Of a stretch of 64,000 nucleotides of DNA, positions 19,433-29,218 are shown piece by piece. The notes under the pieces were generated by a model. That model saw only the letters and a program-made list of their open reading frames with translations. It did not search any database and was not told where the DNA came from. The stretch covers positions 1 through 64,000 of the forward strand of contig NZ_JJML01000029.1 in NCBI RefSeq assembly GCF_000775285.1, read 5' to 3'. The stretch comes from Neosynechococcus sphagnicola sy1. GTDB lineage: Bacteria > Cyanobacteriota > Cyanobacteriia > Neosynechococcales > Neosynechococcaceae. A program made the position numbers and the translations under genes. Every line of letters begins with the position of its first letter. Position 1 is the stretch's first letter.

Positions 19433-20369
19433 CTAGACAATTCCGATCTCAGCTTGCTGGTCATTCCACATCTGCCATCGCTGATAGATGGTCTTGAGGG
19501 TGCCGTCGTTTTTTCAGGATCTCTAGAGCCTGATTGATCTGGGATTGTAGGGCCATCCCTTGGGGACTGTTCTTGTTAAACGCAATCACATAGTTATTGG
19601 GGTAGATGGGTTGCCCGACTAGCTTTAAAGCCGGGTCTGGGACACCACTAGGGCCACTGCCGAGGACGTAGTAGGCAGCAATGGGCAGATCAATGAGAAT
19701 CGCATCCAACTTTTTCTGCTTCAGATCATCAAAGGGCAGGTTGCCTTCGTAGACCTTGGTGGTTATCTGCGGGGATGAGCGCAGGATTTCCTCCGCCTTA
19801 AAGCCAAGACCGGTACCAACGGTGAAGCCATCCAAGTTTTTTAAGGAGAGATTGCTACTCGGGGTTTGACTCTGAAAGCGTGGATCTTCACTGCGCACCA
19901 CAATTTGCTGACCGTAGCGGTAGTAGGGCATTGAGAAGATCTGGGTTTTCTCCCGGTCGGCATTCATTTCCCACCCATTCATGATCAGGTCAAATTGGTT
20001 GGCTCTCAGGGAGGCAGATAGCTGGGCATAGGCCGTCTGGACATGGGCGGGCTTGACACCCATGAGGTTGGCGATCGCCGCCGCAATTTCGACCTCAAAC
20101 CCAATCAACTGACTGGGGTTTTGGGGATCTTTGAACACATAGGGCGCCCCACCCACGTACTCTGCACCCCATTGCAGGAGTCCAGGGGTTTTCAGCCCCT
20201 GACTGGGAACGATGGCGGGAGAGGCAGTGTTGGAACTCCCCCCGGAGGAAGTCGAGACATTCCCTGCGCAAGCCGACACCACAAAGGGTAAGGCTCCCCC
20301 CAAGGTCAACAACCCTCCCGTTTGACCCATCCGTTGGATAAATTTTCGTCGCTGCATGCGGTCATTCAT
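19433..20369 (-). CDS. Amino-acid ABC transporter substrate-binding lipoprotein (one frame break)
   Basis: The ATG at 20369 starts MNDRMQRRKFIQRM; the twin-Arg motif and the VVSAC lipobox suggest export as a lipoprotein, perhaps by Tat. The mature part is a class-3 periplasmic binding protein (GFEVEIAAAIANLMGVKP, then FDLIMNGWEMNADREKTQIF). The frame is lost at a run of six T (19509-19514, plus strand). With five, the C-terminus reads LEILKNDGTLKTIYQRWQMW and ends at 19433, matching the family; without the fix it ends at 19461 with an unrelated tail. The ligand is probably a polar or basic amino acid or an amine. Confidence 0.9.
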
Positions 20370-20400
20370 GGGGAACACGGCTCCAATCTGGTGGCTCGTA

Positions 20401-21228
20401 TCAGGGTAAGGTGGAAAGCACCCGCTCTAGAAACAGCTGGGTACGCTCTTGTTGGGGCTGTCGGAAGAATTCATGGGGTTCTCCCTGCTCGATAATCGCC
20501 CCGTCGGCAATAAATACTACCCGACTGGAAACATCTCGAGCAAATTGCATTTCATGGGTGACCACGACCATGGTCATGCCCTCTGCCGCTAAATCTCGCA
20601 TCACCTTCAGAACTTCCCCAACTAATTCCGGGTCAAGGGCGGAGGTGGGTTCATCAAATAACAACGCTCGGGGTTGCATTGCCAGGGCTCGAGCGATCGC
20701 CACCCGTTGTTTCTGCCCACCTGACAGACGATTGGGATAGACATCCCGTTTCTCTAAGAGTCCGACCTTGGCCAGCAATTGCTCTGCCAGGTCTACGGCT
20801 TGGGCTTTGGGGATACGACGCACCAGCATTGGCGCCTCAATGATGTTTTGCAACACCGTCATGTGGGGAAAGAGATTAAAGTTCTGAAACACCATCCCCA
20901 GTTCTCGACGAATTTGGCTTAGTTGTTTGATCGGCAGATCGGGGTACAAGCGGTTGCCGTCAATGACAATTTCCCCCTGGGAATATCTCTCTAGCCCATT
21001 CAGACAGCGAATCAGGGTGCTTTTGCCAGAACCACTGGGGCCAATCAGGGCCACGACTTCTTGCTTGCGAACCGCAAAATTCACGTCCTTGAGCACGTGG
21101 CGATCGCCGAAAAATTTATGCAGCCCAGTCGCTTGGATAATCACATCGGCATCGATCCCACTCGATGTCGATCTCAGGGAGTGCGCCGCAGCTATACCTT
21201 TATAGATCGGTTCAGAATCCACATCCAT
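20401..21228 (-). CDS. Amino-acid ABC transporter ATPase (GlnQ-like)
   Basis: This 275-residue ATPase has Walker [11 protein letters not shown]-loop [13 protein letters not shown], signature [15 protein letters not shown], Walker [13 protein letters not shown] and the H-switch VVVTHE. The polar amino-acid subfamily is clear from the FNLFPHMT and [12 protein letters not shown] segments. About 30 N-terminal residues before the usual start are extra and could be a wrong start. It is the first gene of the cluster, 31 bases before the binding-protein start, and should supply energy to the two permeases downstream. Confidence 0.95.
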   Translation of the reverse strand: MDVDSEPIYKGIAAAHSLRSTSSGIDADVIIQATGLHKFFGDRHVLKDVNFAVRKQEVVALIGPSGSGKSTLIRCLNGLERYSQGEIVIDGNRLYPDLPIKQLSQIRRELGMVFQNFNLFPHMTVLQNIIEAPMLVRRIPKAQAVDLAEQLLAKVGLLEKRDVYPNRLSGGQKQRVAIARALAMQPRALLFDEPTSALDPELVGEVLKVMRDLAAEGMTMVVVTHEMQFARDVSSRVVFIADGAIIEQGEPHEFFRQPQQERTQLFLERVLSTLP

Positions 21229-21485
21229 GCAACAGTCCTAGGCAAAGGTTGATAGACAATTGAGAAAACGATGTGAAGTTGCGGGGGCAGTGAACTGGGC
21301 TGTATCTTATTAACCCCTATTGCCCACTGTCAAGCCTGTCTGTGGGCATTTGTCGATAAACCTGGAAAAATGTTTCACCCCCCCTCCAGTTTCAGTGCCG
21401 ATGATAGAGTGTCAATGTTTGAGATCCAGGTCAACCTGGTGATCCTGGGGGTAGTAGGTTCAGGCGTTTCATGGAGGCAATGGGG

Positions 21486-22967
21486 ATGGATCGGTACAAT
21501 ATGATCATCAATGGGGAAGCAGTGGGAGCTGTAGGTCATCAGTGGGCAGCGGTGATCAACCCCGCTACCGAGAGTGCGATCTCCGAAGTTCCCCAAGCGG
21601 ATGCCGCCGATGTCAATCGAGCCGTTGCTGCCGCTGCCACCGCCTTTCTCAGTTGGGCAAAAACAGCTCCGGTGGAACGGAGTCTGCTGCTGCTGAAGTT
21701 GGCCGATGCCCTGGAAGCCAAGGCCGTAGACCTCACCAGGATGGAAAGCCTCAATGTCGGCAAACCGATGAAGCTGGCGGCCAACGGGGATATCCCCTTT
21801 GCCATTGACAACCTCCGGTATTTTGCCGGACAGGCTCGCCTAGTAGATGGGACAGCTTCCCAAGAATTCGTTGGGGGCTACACCTCAGTGCTGCGTCGGG
21901 AACCCATTGGGGTTGTGGCCTCCATTGCCCCTTGGAATTACCCCCTGATGATGGCGGCTTGGAAAATTGCCCCTGCGGTGGCGGCGGGGAATACAGTGGT
22001 GATCAAACCAGCCCCCCAAACCCCCTTAACCACGTTAATGTTGGCTGAAACAGCCCTGGAGGTTGGCTTTCCCCCAGGGGTGATTAATGTAATTACCGGG
22101 GAAGGCACCAGCGTAGGGGAACCCCTAGTCACCCATCCCCAAGTGCGCATGGTCTCCTTTACGGGTTCGACCCGGACGGGGCAGCGAATTATGGCACTGG
22201 CGGCTCAGAAAGTCACCCGTGTACATCTGGAACTAGGAGGCAAAGCCCCCTTGATTGTGTTTGCAGATGCGGATCTGGAGGCCGCAGCCCGAGGAGCCAT
22301 CGTCGGAGCCTATGTCAATACGGGGCAAGATTGCACCGCTGCCACCCGGATTCTGGTGGAGCGTTCCTGCTATGCCGAATTTCTGGCGCGGTTTACGGAA
22401 CTCTCCCAGCAGGTGCGGATGGGCTCCCCTGAATCTGAAACAACGGACATGGGGCCTTTAATCTCGGCTCTGCAACGACAACGGGTGCATGGGTTTGTGG
22501 AACGGGCGGTAGCACTAGGGATTCCGCTGCATTTGGGAGGTGGGTTGCCGGAGGGGGCTGGCTTCTTCTACCCGCCGACCATTTTTACAGGAGCCGCTGC
22601 TGACAGTGAGATCATGCAGGAAGAAGTCTTTGGCCCCGTTGTGGTTGTCAATGCCTTTGATTCGGAAGTCGAGGCGATCGCCGTTGCCAATGGGGTACAG
22701 TATGGACTGGCGGCTTCGGTGTGGACCCAAGAGATTACCCGTGCTTGGCGGGTCTCCCAAGCCTTAGAGTTTGGCACTGTTTGGGTGAATGATCATCTCC
22801 CTTTGGCCTCTGAGATGCCCCACGGTGGGTTTAAAGCATCGGGGTTTGGCAAGGATCTCTCCCGCTATGCGTTTGAAGAGTACTCCATTGCCAAACATGT
22901 GATGTTTGATCTCACGGGTGTGGCGAAAAAGCCCTGGCACTTTACCGCCTTTGGGGATGCAGACTAG
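21486..22967 (+). CDS. Aldehyde dehydrogenase, aminobutyraldehyde dehydrogenase-like
   Basis: This NAD(P)+-dependent ALDH has about 493 residues: APWNYPLMMAAWKIAPAVAAGN (cofactor fold), LELGGKAPLIVFADADL (general-base Glu), NTGQDCTAATR (catalytic Cys) and EVFGPVVVV. GQDCTA is usual in gamma-aminobutyraldehyde dehydrogenases, which turn the product of putrescine transamination into GABA. Three in-frame ATGs (21471, 21480, 21486) are possible; 21486 has GGAGG eight bases upstream. It is divergent from the ABC transporter and convergent with an omega-aminotransferase. The substrate is inferred from motif and neighbours. Confidence 0.92.
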   Translation: MDRYNMIINGEAVGAVGHQWAAVINPATESAISEVPQADAADVNRAVAAAATAFLSWAKTAPVERSLLLLKLADALEAKAVDLTRMESLNVGKPMKLAANGDIPFAIDNLRYFAGQARLVDGTASQEFVGGYTSVLRREPIGVVASIAPWNYPLMMAAWKIAPAVAAGNTVVIKPAPQTPLTTLMLAETALEVGFPPGVINVITGEGTSVGEPLVTHPQVRMVSFTGSTRTGQRIMALAAQKVTRVHLELGGKAPLIVFADADLEAAARGAIVGAYVNTGQDCTAATRILVERSCYAEFLARFTELSQQVRMGSPESETTDMGPLISALQRQRVHGFVERAVALGIPLHLGGGLPEGAGFFYPPTIFTGAAADSEIMQEEVFGPVVVVNAFDSEVEAIAVANGVQYGLAASVWTQEITRAWRVSQALEFGTVWVNDHLPLASEMPHGGFKASGFGKDLSRYAFEEYSIAKHVMFDLTGVAKKPWHFTAFGDAD

Positions 22968-23008
22968 GTGGTACGCCTTCAACGTTGAGTGGATGGCGTC
23001 CTAGCTCC

Positions 23009-24340
23009 CTAGGCGAGTTGGGGCAAAACCGCTGCCACCGTCGCAAAGATCTGGTCAATCTGGGAGGGTTCAATGATCAGAGGTGGGGAGAAGGCAATGC
23101 TATCCCCGGCGGCTCGCACTAACACCCCCTGCTCAAAACAACGGCGAAAGAGTTCAAACCCCCGTGCCCCTGGTTGACCGGGAATGGGTTGCAATTCAAT
23201 GGCCGCCAGCAACCCGAGATTGCGAATATCGATCAGGTGAGGAGCGCCTTTGAGGCTGTGAACCGCCTGCTCCCAATGGGCCGCGAGCTGTTGGGCACGG
23301 GTCAGTAGCCCTTCTCGCTCATAGATATCAAGGGTTGCTAAACTGGCAGCACAGGCCACGGGATGCCCGGAGTAGGTGTAGCCGTGGAAGAATTCAATGC
23401 CATTCTGGGTGGCCTGGGTAATGGTGTCGTAGATCCCTTGGCGGACAAAAACAGCTCCCATGGGAACATTGCCGTTGGTGATCCCCTTAGCAACGGTCAC
23501 TAGGTCGGGGATAACGCCAAAGTACTGGGTGGCAAAGGGGGTGCCTAAGCGACCGAATCCACTGATCACCTCATCAAAAATCAGCAAAATGTCGTGGCGA
23601 TCGCAGATATCCCGCAGGCGTTGCAGATAGTGAAGCGGTGGCAACAACACCCCCGTAGCTCCGGCAATCGGTTCCACAATCACGGCGGCAATGGTCTCGG
23701 CTCCCCGATTGGTAATGATTTGCTCTAGGGCATCTGCTAGTTCCCCACCCCACTGGGGCTGACCCCGAGTAAAGGCATTTTTCTCCAGATCATGGGTATG
23801 GGGCAGATGATCAACACCTGGTGTCAGATCGGCAAAGAATTGACGATTACTGCCAATGCCCCCCACGGCCACGCCCCCAAAGTTCACCCCGTGATAGGCA
23901 CGCTGTCGCCCCACCAGTCGTCGGCGCTTGCTCTGTCCCCGAATCCCTTGGTAGGCGATCGCAATCTTCAGCGCCGTATCCACCGACTCCGATCCAGAGT
24001 TAGTGAAGAAGACATGATTCAGATCCGCTGGGAGCAGCTTCACCAATCGCTCTGCCAGTTCAAAGGGGCCAGGATGCCCCATCTGGAAAGTGGGGGCAAA
24101 GTCGAGTTGCAGCAACTGGCGATGCACAGCTTCGGCAATCTCTCGCCGACCATGGCCAGCATTGACACACCACAGCCCCGCCGTCCCATCCAAAATCGAG
24201 CGGCCATCACTGGCAGTGTAGTACATTCCCTCTGCTGCCACCAACAATCGGGGGTGAGCCTTAAACTGCCGATTGGCAGTGAAGGGCATCCAGAAGGCTT
24301 CAAGATCTAGTGAAGTCTGCTCGACGGTGAAGCTAGTCAT
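23009..24340 (-). CDS. Class III omega-aminotransferase (PLP)
   Basis: This 443-residue enzyme is like beta-alanine:pyruvate and other omega-amino-acid transaminases. FWMPFTANRQFKAHPRLL is the typical N-terminus of that subgroup. FFTNSGSESVDTALKIA binds the cofactor phosphate, LIFDEVISGFGRLG holds the Asp that touches the pyridine N, and VAKGITNGNVPMGAV carries the Schiff-base Lys. Its gene ends 41 bases from the ALDH stop. Together the two could turn a diamine or omega-amino acid into an aldehyde and then an acid. The real amino donor is unknown. Confidence 0.9.
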   Translation of the reverse strand: MTSFTVEQTSLDLEAFWMPFTANRQFKAHPRLLVAAEGMYYTASDGRSILDGTAGLWCVNAGHGRREIAEAVHRQLLQLDFAPTFQMGHPGPFELAERLVKLLPADLNHVFFTNSGSESVDTALKIAIAYQGIRGQSKRRRLVGRQRAYHGVNFGGVAVGGIGSNRQFFADLTPGVDHLPHTHDLEKNAFTRGQPQWGGELADALEQIITNRGAETIAAVIVEPIAGATGVLLPPLHYLQRLRDICDRHDILLIFDEVISGFGRLGTPFATQYFGVIPDLVTVAKGITNGNVPMGAVFVRQGIYDTITQATQNGIEFFHGYTYSGHPVACAASLATLDIYEREGLLTRAQQLAAHWEQAVHSLKGAPHLIDIRNLGLLAAIELQPIPGQPGARGFELFRRCFEQGVLVRAAGDSIAFSPPLIIEPSQIDQIFATVAAVLPQLA

Positions 24341-24408
24341 AGGTTACCCAGTACCAGGATGATGATTCAGTCTTCCTGTTCCAGTTTAACCTTGCCCAAG
24401 ACCGAGAC

Positions 24409-24792
24409 CTAATGAACCATGCGATGCGCTAAAAGTTGCTCTTCCAACGCGGCAATGCGGTTGTAGGCAGCCGTCAATTGAGCCGTTAGACGCTGAATTT
24501 GAATTTCTGGGGACAGGGATCGTTCACCTCCCTGGGTTTCCATCCCCGTGCTATCTACCAAAACATCTTTGTGGGTCATCCCCGTGTCTTGATTTTTGGC
24601 AGGGGAATAGGCATAGGAACTACGCCTGAAATTCAGGTGCGTATCATGAGCCTCGGCCTCTGAACCCTGCTTAACCCGCAATAAGATTTCAGAGTTTTGA
24701 CTGCTGACTTGCTCTAGCATTTTGTTAAGAGCATCGATTTTGGCACTCAAGACCAAGATCTGTTTCTGCGGTGATTCCATCTGATGCCCCAA
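24409..24792 (-). CDS. Small coiled-coil hypothetical protein
   Basis: This protein of 127 residues (or 123 from ATG 24780) has heptad-like helices at both ends (QILVLSAKIDALNKMLEQVS and IQRLTAQLTAAYNRIAALEE) around a polar middle. It has no signal peptide or membrane helix. I do not recognise a family. Such two-helix proteins usually form oligomers or tether partners; that is inference. It lies 68 bases upstream of the aminotransferase start on the same strand, so co-transcription is possible. Confidence 0.5.
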   Translation of the reverse strand: MGHQMESPQKQILVLSAKIDALNKMLEQVSSQNSEILLRVKQGSEAEAHDTHLNFRRSSYAYSPAKNQDTGMTHKDVLVDSTGMETQGGERSLSPEIQIQRLTAQLTAAYNRIAALEEQLLAHRMVH

Positions 24793-25078
24793 GTGACGTT
24801 AAACAGCCATCTTCATCCTAAAAGCAGAAACTCAGTTGCGCTCGGATAGTGCTGAATCATTTAACGTTTGCAACTGAAAGACACTCCCTGTAAAAGAAAG
24901 ACCCTCCGTGGTCGAAGCTTCAAGGTGAGGACTCTCAAGCAGATCAGATTCTAATAGGGAAATTGTGATTGAGTAGACTCAGTGGGCAATTGCTGCCTGG
25001 ACATTTCGTGATTATTCATCGTGGAGTTCCAGCCCAGTCTTCAGGGATGGAGAATCTGAGGTGAAGTCCAGGCCCGTG

Positions 25079-26221
25079 CTAATTCCAAGCCGATCCACTG
25101 CCAACCAAAGCAGGAGCGGGTGAGGGGATTACTTGCGGTGTTAGCTGCGGAACCGCCAAGCCAAATCCCTGGCCGTAGTCCACCCCTAGATCTTGACAGA
25201 ACTGGATATCTTCAACCATTTCTAGACCTTCGGCAACCACTCGTACACTCAATTCATGGGCAGAATTTAACAGACTTTTAATCAATACTTGTTTGACGGG
25301 ATGGTGATAACATCCCTGAACCAATCGCCGATCCAATTTGATGATATTGGGGAGAAAATCCATGAAGTAGTGATCAACGGTGACGGAGGCACAGAGGTCA
25401 TCAACGGCAATTTGAAACCCCCTTTCCTGGATTTGATGAATCAGGCACAAAAGTTCGGGACTGCGGGTCAAAATTTCAACTTCAGTAAGCTCAAACACTA
25501 TTTGAGAGGGTTGGAGACCGAGATCTAAAACTTGCTGATAATTGTTCGCTAGAGACTGGGGATGGCACAGGATGGCATTGGGTAAAATATTGATAAAAAA
25601 CACCTGGGATGTCTGAAGATGGGCGATGGATTCCAGACATGTTGTGCGGGCTAAACTATCAAACTCATAGGCCAGATTAGTGGAGAGGGCAGCGTTAATT
25701 AGTTGCTGACCATTGCAATGATGCCCCTGATCGTCAAAGGCACGAGCCAGACACTCATGACCGAAAATCTCTCCCGTAGCGAGGTGGAAAATGGGTTGAT
25801 AAACAAAGAAAAGTTGCTGCTGGGTTAACAGTTGGACAAACCAGGAAAACTTTGCGGGTTGAGTCACTTGGCTCAAAGGCTGAGCTTTCAGAAACTCCAG
25901 CAGCAGCGTTTGCGGCGTTAAGGGCGATCTCGTCAGGGAGAACCGAGAGGATAGGAGGCTAATTTCTGGAATCACCTGACTGATTTGCAGGAACACGGGG
26001 GTCACCAGACCGTCTGTCACTTCTAAGTAGAGAAGTTGTTCAGCCTCAGGAATCGCTTGAAACCCAAGCTGGAGAAAGGCGTGGTTGGTTGTAGGGGTAT
26101 CGGGGTAAATTACCAGCTTCAGGGCTTCCTGCTGACTGGCAAACGGCTCAGTCAGAATCCTGGGCAAGTCTGGGAGTAACATCTTGGCCCCGTCTCGATT
26201 GAGTTTCCAAGGGAATGTCAT
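25079..26221 (-). CDS. EAL-domain protein, probable c-di-GMP phosphodiesterase
   Basis: The N-terminal about 125 residues have no recognised sensor domain; the EAL domain follows. The signature reads ECLAR in place of EAL-R but keeps the Glu. Other catalytic positions look kept: INILP (Asn), FELTE (Glu), VDDL (Asp-Asp), IKLD (Lys), AEGLE (Glu) and GQGFGL (Gln). Loop 6 is DDLCAS rather than DDFG, which may lower activity. I placed the start at ATG 26221 (AAAGG about 10 bases upstream); ATG 26260 is the alternative. There is no GGDEF partner nearby. Likely it lowers c-di-GMP, affecting motility or biofilm. Confidence 0.82.
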   Translation of the reverse strand: MTFPWKLNRDGAKMLLPDLPRILTEPFASQQEALKLVIYPDTPTTNHAFLQLGFQAIPEAEQLLYLEVTDGLVTPVFLQISQVIPEISLLSSRFSLTRSPLTPQTLLLEFLKAQPLSQVTQPAKFSWFVQLLTQQQLFFVYQPIFHLATGEIFGHECLARAFDDQGHHCNGQQLINAALSTNLAYEFDSLARTTCLESIAHLQTSQVFFINILPNAILCHPQSLANNYQQVLDLGLQPSQIVFELTEVEILTRSPELLCLIHQIQERGFQIAVDDLCASVTVDHYFMDFLPNIIKLDRRLVQGCYHHPVKQVLIKSLLNSAHELSVRVVAEGLEMVEDIQFCQDLGVDYGQGFGLAVPQLTPQVIPSPAPALVGSGSAWN

Positions 26222-26450
26222 TGTTTTCAAACCTTTTGAAACCTGATGTAGCCGCTGCATGGATCACGGGATGGAGCCGTGAAAGCCAAAAACTTGAAAA
26301 GATGGGGGCTGACGATGAAAAAGGTTCGTTAAAAGTTGTTTGTCTATAGGCTCTATTGAACGCTATAACCACGATCGAATGGAGTCTCCCATAATACATA
26401 TTGAAATCCGCTCTCGTATATAATTCCTAGGGTTTTTCTTCCCTTGGTTG

Positions 26451-27029
26451 ATGTCTCTCTCCCCTCTGAACTATCGGATTCCAGATGCCGCCGCCATGAG
26501 ATCGCTGGGCAATCAGTTAGGCCAAACCTACCCCCCTGGGATTGTCCTGCTCTTGGAGGGCACCTTGGGCAGTGGGAAGACAACCCTCGTCCAGGGTATT
26601 GGGGCAGGCTTGGGCATTATCGATGCGATCACCAGCCCGACCTTTACCCTGATTTGTGAGTATCTGGAAGGTCGTCTCCCCCTGTACCACTTCGATCTCT
26701 ATCGCCTTGATCCCCAGGAGGTGGGGTCACTGCAACCCGAGATTTACTGGGAAGGTGGGGAGGTTTTACCGGGAGTGGTTGCCATTGAGTGGGCTGAGCG
26801 CCTGCCCTATCGCCCCACAGATTACCTCAGGCTATGCCTCCGAGATGATCCAACAGCGGATCGCTCCCTACTCAATGCCCTAGAACCGAGTGGGCTGTCC
26901 GGCGGGAGTCGCCAGGTTGTGATGGCAGCCGTCGGGGCAATTTCTCTGGCATGGCTGGAGCAGTTTCGTCGCTCTGGGATGGGATCAGCTTGGTTGATTC
27001 AGGAGACGGACACTCCTCCGATACACTGA
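26451..27029 (+). CDS. tsaE: tRNA threonylcarbamoyladenosine ATPase TsaE
   Basis: This is the small ATPase of the TsaB-TsaD-TsaE complex that makes t6A37 in ANN-decoding tRNAs. Walker A is [20 protein letters not shown], followed by [11 protein letters not shown] and the HFDLYRL motif, all diagnostic. The EWAERLP box marks the C-terminal part, and a tail of about 50 extra residues follows. The start is ATG 26451. The FKBP gene starts 38 bases downstream and is probably in the same transcript. Confidence 0.95.
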   Translation: MSLSPLNYRIPDAAAMRSLGNQLGQTYPPGIVLLLEGTLGSGKTTLVQGIGAGLGIIDAITSPTFTLICEYLEGRLPLYHFDLYRLDPQEVGSLQPEIYWEGGEVLPGVVAIEWAERLPYRPTDYLRLCLRDDPTADRSLLNALEPSGLSGGSRQVVMAAVGAISLAWLEQFRRSGMGSAWLIQETDTPPIH

Positions 27030-27067
27030 GAGAGGCATCCCTCTCAACCGATTATGGAGGACTTATC

Positions 27068-27592
27068 TTGAAAGAAATTTTAATCAGTGCCGGGGTGGTG
27101 CTGGCCTGCTGCTTGGTATTGCTCGTTGCTCAGTTGCTCCCTGGTCAACCTACGGCCACTGCGGATCAACTACCAACTCTACCAGTGGTGACACAGACTG
27201 CTGATGCGCCCTTAATTGCTCAAACCCCTGTGGAGACTCTTTCAGCTATGACAACGATTACGACCCCCTCTGGATTGAAATATGTGGATATCAAAGAGGG
27301 CACAGGTGCAACCCCCAGTAACGGCCAAATGGTTACCGTGCACTATACAGGTACCCTTGAGGATGGCACGAAGTTCGACAGTTCCCGCGATCGCGGCCAA
27401 CCCTTCCAGTTCCGCATTGGCGTCGGTCAGGTAATCAAAGGCTGGGATGAAGGGGTAGGAACGATGAAAGTGGGCGGGCGGCGGCAGCTAATCATTCCCC
27501 CAGAACTAGGCTATGGTAAGCAGGGAGCGGGTGGGGTGATTCCCCCTAATGCCACCCTGATCTTTGATGTGGAATTACTCAAAGTCAATTAA
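27068..27592 (+). CDS. FKBP-type peptidyl-prolyl cis-trans isomerase, membrane-anchored or exported
   Basis: This 174-residue protein uses a TTG start at 27068 with GGAGGA seven bases upstream; the nearby ATG at 27053 is out of frame and stops at once. Residues 4-24 ([21 protein letters not shown]) are a signal or anchor, then a linker, then a complete FKBP domain: [54 protein letters not shown] and [10 protein letters not shown]. It should speed proline isomerisation in folding proteins of the periplasm or thylakoid lumen. Confidence 0.93.
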   Translation: MKEILISAGVVLACCLVLLVAQLLPGQPTATADQLPTLPVVTQTADAPLIAQTPVETLSAMTTITTPSGLKYVDIKEGTGATPSNGQMVTVHYTGTLEDGTKFDSSRDRGQPFQFRIGVGQVIKGWDEGVGTMKVGGRRQLIIPPELGYGKQGAGGVIPPNATLIFDVELLKVN

Positions 27593-27623
27593 TGCGGCAA
27601 CTCTCACCGCCGAGTCATTGCCG

Positions 27624-27956
27624 ATGAATGCCTACGGTTATCTAGTGATCGCCATCCTGGCCGAAGTCATTGCCACTACGGCGTTAAAAGCAGCTCAGTC
27701 CTTCACCCAACCGCTGCCGAGTTTCGTAGTGGTCGCTGGGTATGCGGTGGCATTCTATTGCTTGTCCATGTGTCTGCAAAGCATTCCTGTCGGAGTGGTC
27801 TATGCCATCTGGAGTGGATTAGGCATTGTCCTGGTGACCCTGCTGGGCTGGTGGGTGTACGGTCAGTCCCTTGATGCTCAAGGCTTCCTGGGCATGGGGC
27901 TGATTCTCGCTGGAGTCATTGTCTTAAATCTGTTTTCCCAGACTGCTCCCCCTTGA
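27624..27956 (+). CDS. Small multidrug resistance (SMR) transporter
   Basis: This 110-residue protein has four membrane helices. Helix 1 carries the essential Glu (AILAEVIATTALKAAQSF), helix 3 the conserved AIWSGLGIVLVTLLGW. It acts as an antiparallel dimer exchanging protons for cations; members export quaternary ammonium compounds or guanidinium. The start at ATG 27624 is the first with a proper helix 1. It follows the FKBP gene by 31 bases on the same strand. Confidence 0.93.
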   Translation: MNAYGYLVIAILAEVIATTALKAAQSFTQPLPSFVVVAGYAVAFYCLSMCLQSIPVGVVYAIWSGLGIVLVTLLGWWVYGQSLDAQGFLGMGLILAGVIVLNLFSQTAPP

Positions 27957-28036
27957 CGTTGTGGTCCAGGCAGCACATGTTATCCCTGATGCAGTCATAG
28001 CTCGGGTGCAGGGCCAATAGTATGGAGCGTGATGCC

Positions 28037-28677
28037 ATGAAAACCATCCTTTGTTATGGAGATTCTCTGACCTGGGGCTTTGAGCCTGGCACAGGTAACC
28101 GGATGCCATTTCCCCAACGCTGGCCTGGCATCCTACAGCAACTCCTCGGAGCCAAAGGTCGGATCATCGAAGAAGCCCTGAATGGTCGAACCACCAATTG
28201 GGAAAATCCGGTTTTTTAACGGTCGGAATGGCAGGGCTTTTCTGCCAACGATTTTAGAGTCCCACGCCCCTATCGATCTGGTGATTCTGATGCTGGGCAC
28301 CAATGATGTGCAGCCTGTCTTCAAAGCGACGGCATCTGACATTGCTCGGGGCTGCGGTTCCCTGGTGGAAATTGTGCAGAGGAGCGCGTCTGGGCCTCTG
28401 GATCAAGTCCCCGAGGTGTTAGTGATTGCCCCAACCCCCCCTCGGGGCACTGTCTGGGATCATGCACTTGGTCTTTAGTGGCGGTGAGTCTACCTCCCAA
28501 CAACTGCCAGAACTCTATGCGTTGGTAGCGAAGACCTTGGGCTGTCACTATTTCAATAGCGCCCAGGTGGTGCAAAGTAGCCCCATAGATGGGGTGCATC
28601 TGGGGGTTGAGGCACACGATCAATTAGGGAGGGCGATCGCCCCGCTGGTCGAGACTATTCTGTCTGCCCCAGCTTGA
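28037..28677 (+). CDS. SGNH/GDSL esterase (arylesterase-like), two frame breaks
   Basis: The start MKTILCYGDSLTWGFEP carries the nucleophilic Ser in the GDS motif; LVILMLGTNDVQ is block III with the oxyanion Asn, and DGVHLGVEAHDQLG holds the catalytic Asp-x-x-His. The gene is in three frames. Run T6 at 28212-28217 and run C7 at 28435-28441 each hold one base too many; with five and six the protein is continuous (about 213 residues). ATG 28022 is an upstream alternative start. Family members hydrolyse small esters or acyl groups; no substrate can be given. Confidence 0.85.
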
Positions 28678-28788
28678 ATAGATCTGCGTTGTATTTGAGA
28701 CTAAAGCCTACCCTTTTAAAACGTCCTCTAAATTCAATCCCCTGATATTTTCCAGTACCAGGGGACTTTGAGCATTAATTCAGGAGTT

Positions 28789-28968
28789 TTAAGAATGGGC
28801 TGTGTAATGAACCGCCCCTGACACGAGACCCGCTAACAGATGCTCCAGAGCACTCAGATCAGCTTCATTTGCTGTCCTTGACCAGATCAAATCATGAATC
28901 TGACCCTCAATATCTGGGGTTAAACGATGCGTTTCCAAGACCGATTGAATCACAGATGCTAAGTTCAT
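28789..28968 (-). CDS. Small conserved-type cyanobacterial protein, 59 residues
   Basis: ATG at 28968 and TAA at 28791-28789 give a 59-residue protein beginning MNLASVIQSVLETHRLTPDI and continuing IHDLIWSRTANEADLSALEH. It is helical, acidic, soluble and without cysteines. I recall many cyanobacteria carrying small proteins of this build (short helix, L-W-S-R, then D-L-x-A-L), of unknown function; this is memory, not a search. The start has AGGAAATT upstream. Being short, it would be missed by a length cut-off. Confidence 0.6.
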   Translation of the reverse strand: MNLASVIQSVLETHRLTPDIEGQIHDLIWSRTANEADLSALEHLLAGLVSGAVHYTAHS

Positions 28969-29071
28969 AATTTCCTGTCAAATTTGCTCGGGGGGTTAGA
29001 ATCTTGCGCTTGAATAGAGTTTCTACTGTAGAAGAAATTTTGAGGGATGGGATTGTTCCTAAAAATCCCGT

Positions 29072-29218
29072 TTAGTCTTCGAACCATTGGCAGAAGAATT
29101 TGCCATTCTCATCTACGAACCAATGGGCAGATAGTTTTGGCTTTTGCTCTCTCAATGGTGCAGAGGTTGAAGTAATAACCGAAGGAAGGGGTAAGATTTC
29201 ACGAGTGATAGTTAACAT
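29072..29218 (-). CDS. Small protein, 48 residues
   Basis: ATG at 29218 to TAA at 29074-29072 encodes a protein starting MLTITREILPLPSVITST and ending LSAHWFVDENGKFFCQWFED. The C-terminal L-x-A-x-W-x-x-D-x-x-G-K-x-x-C-x-W pattern resembles small cyanobacterial proteins of unknown function that I recall. It is soluble and short, with one Cys. It lies on the same strand as the 59-residue gene, 103 bases upstream of it. Confidence 0.55.
   Translation of the reverse strand: MLTITREILPLPSVITSTSAPLREQKPKLSAHWFVDENGKFFCQWFED

Noticed and set aside
28739-28764. CCCCTG/CAGGGG hairpin after the GDSL esterase as terminator
   Set aside because: Long loop and no T run; too weak to call.
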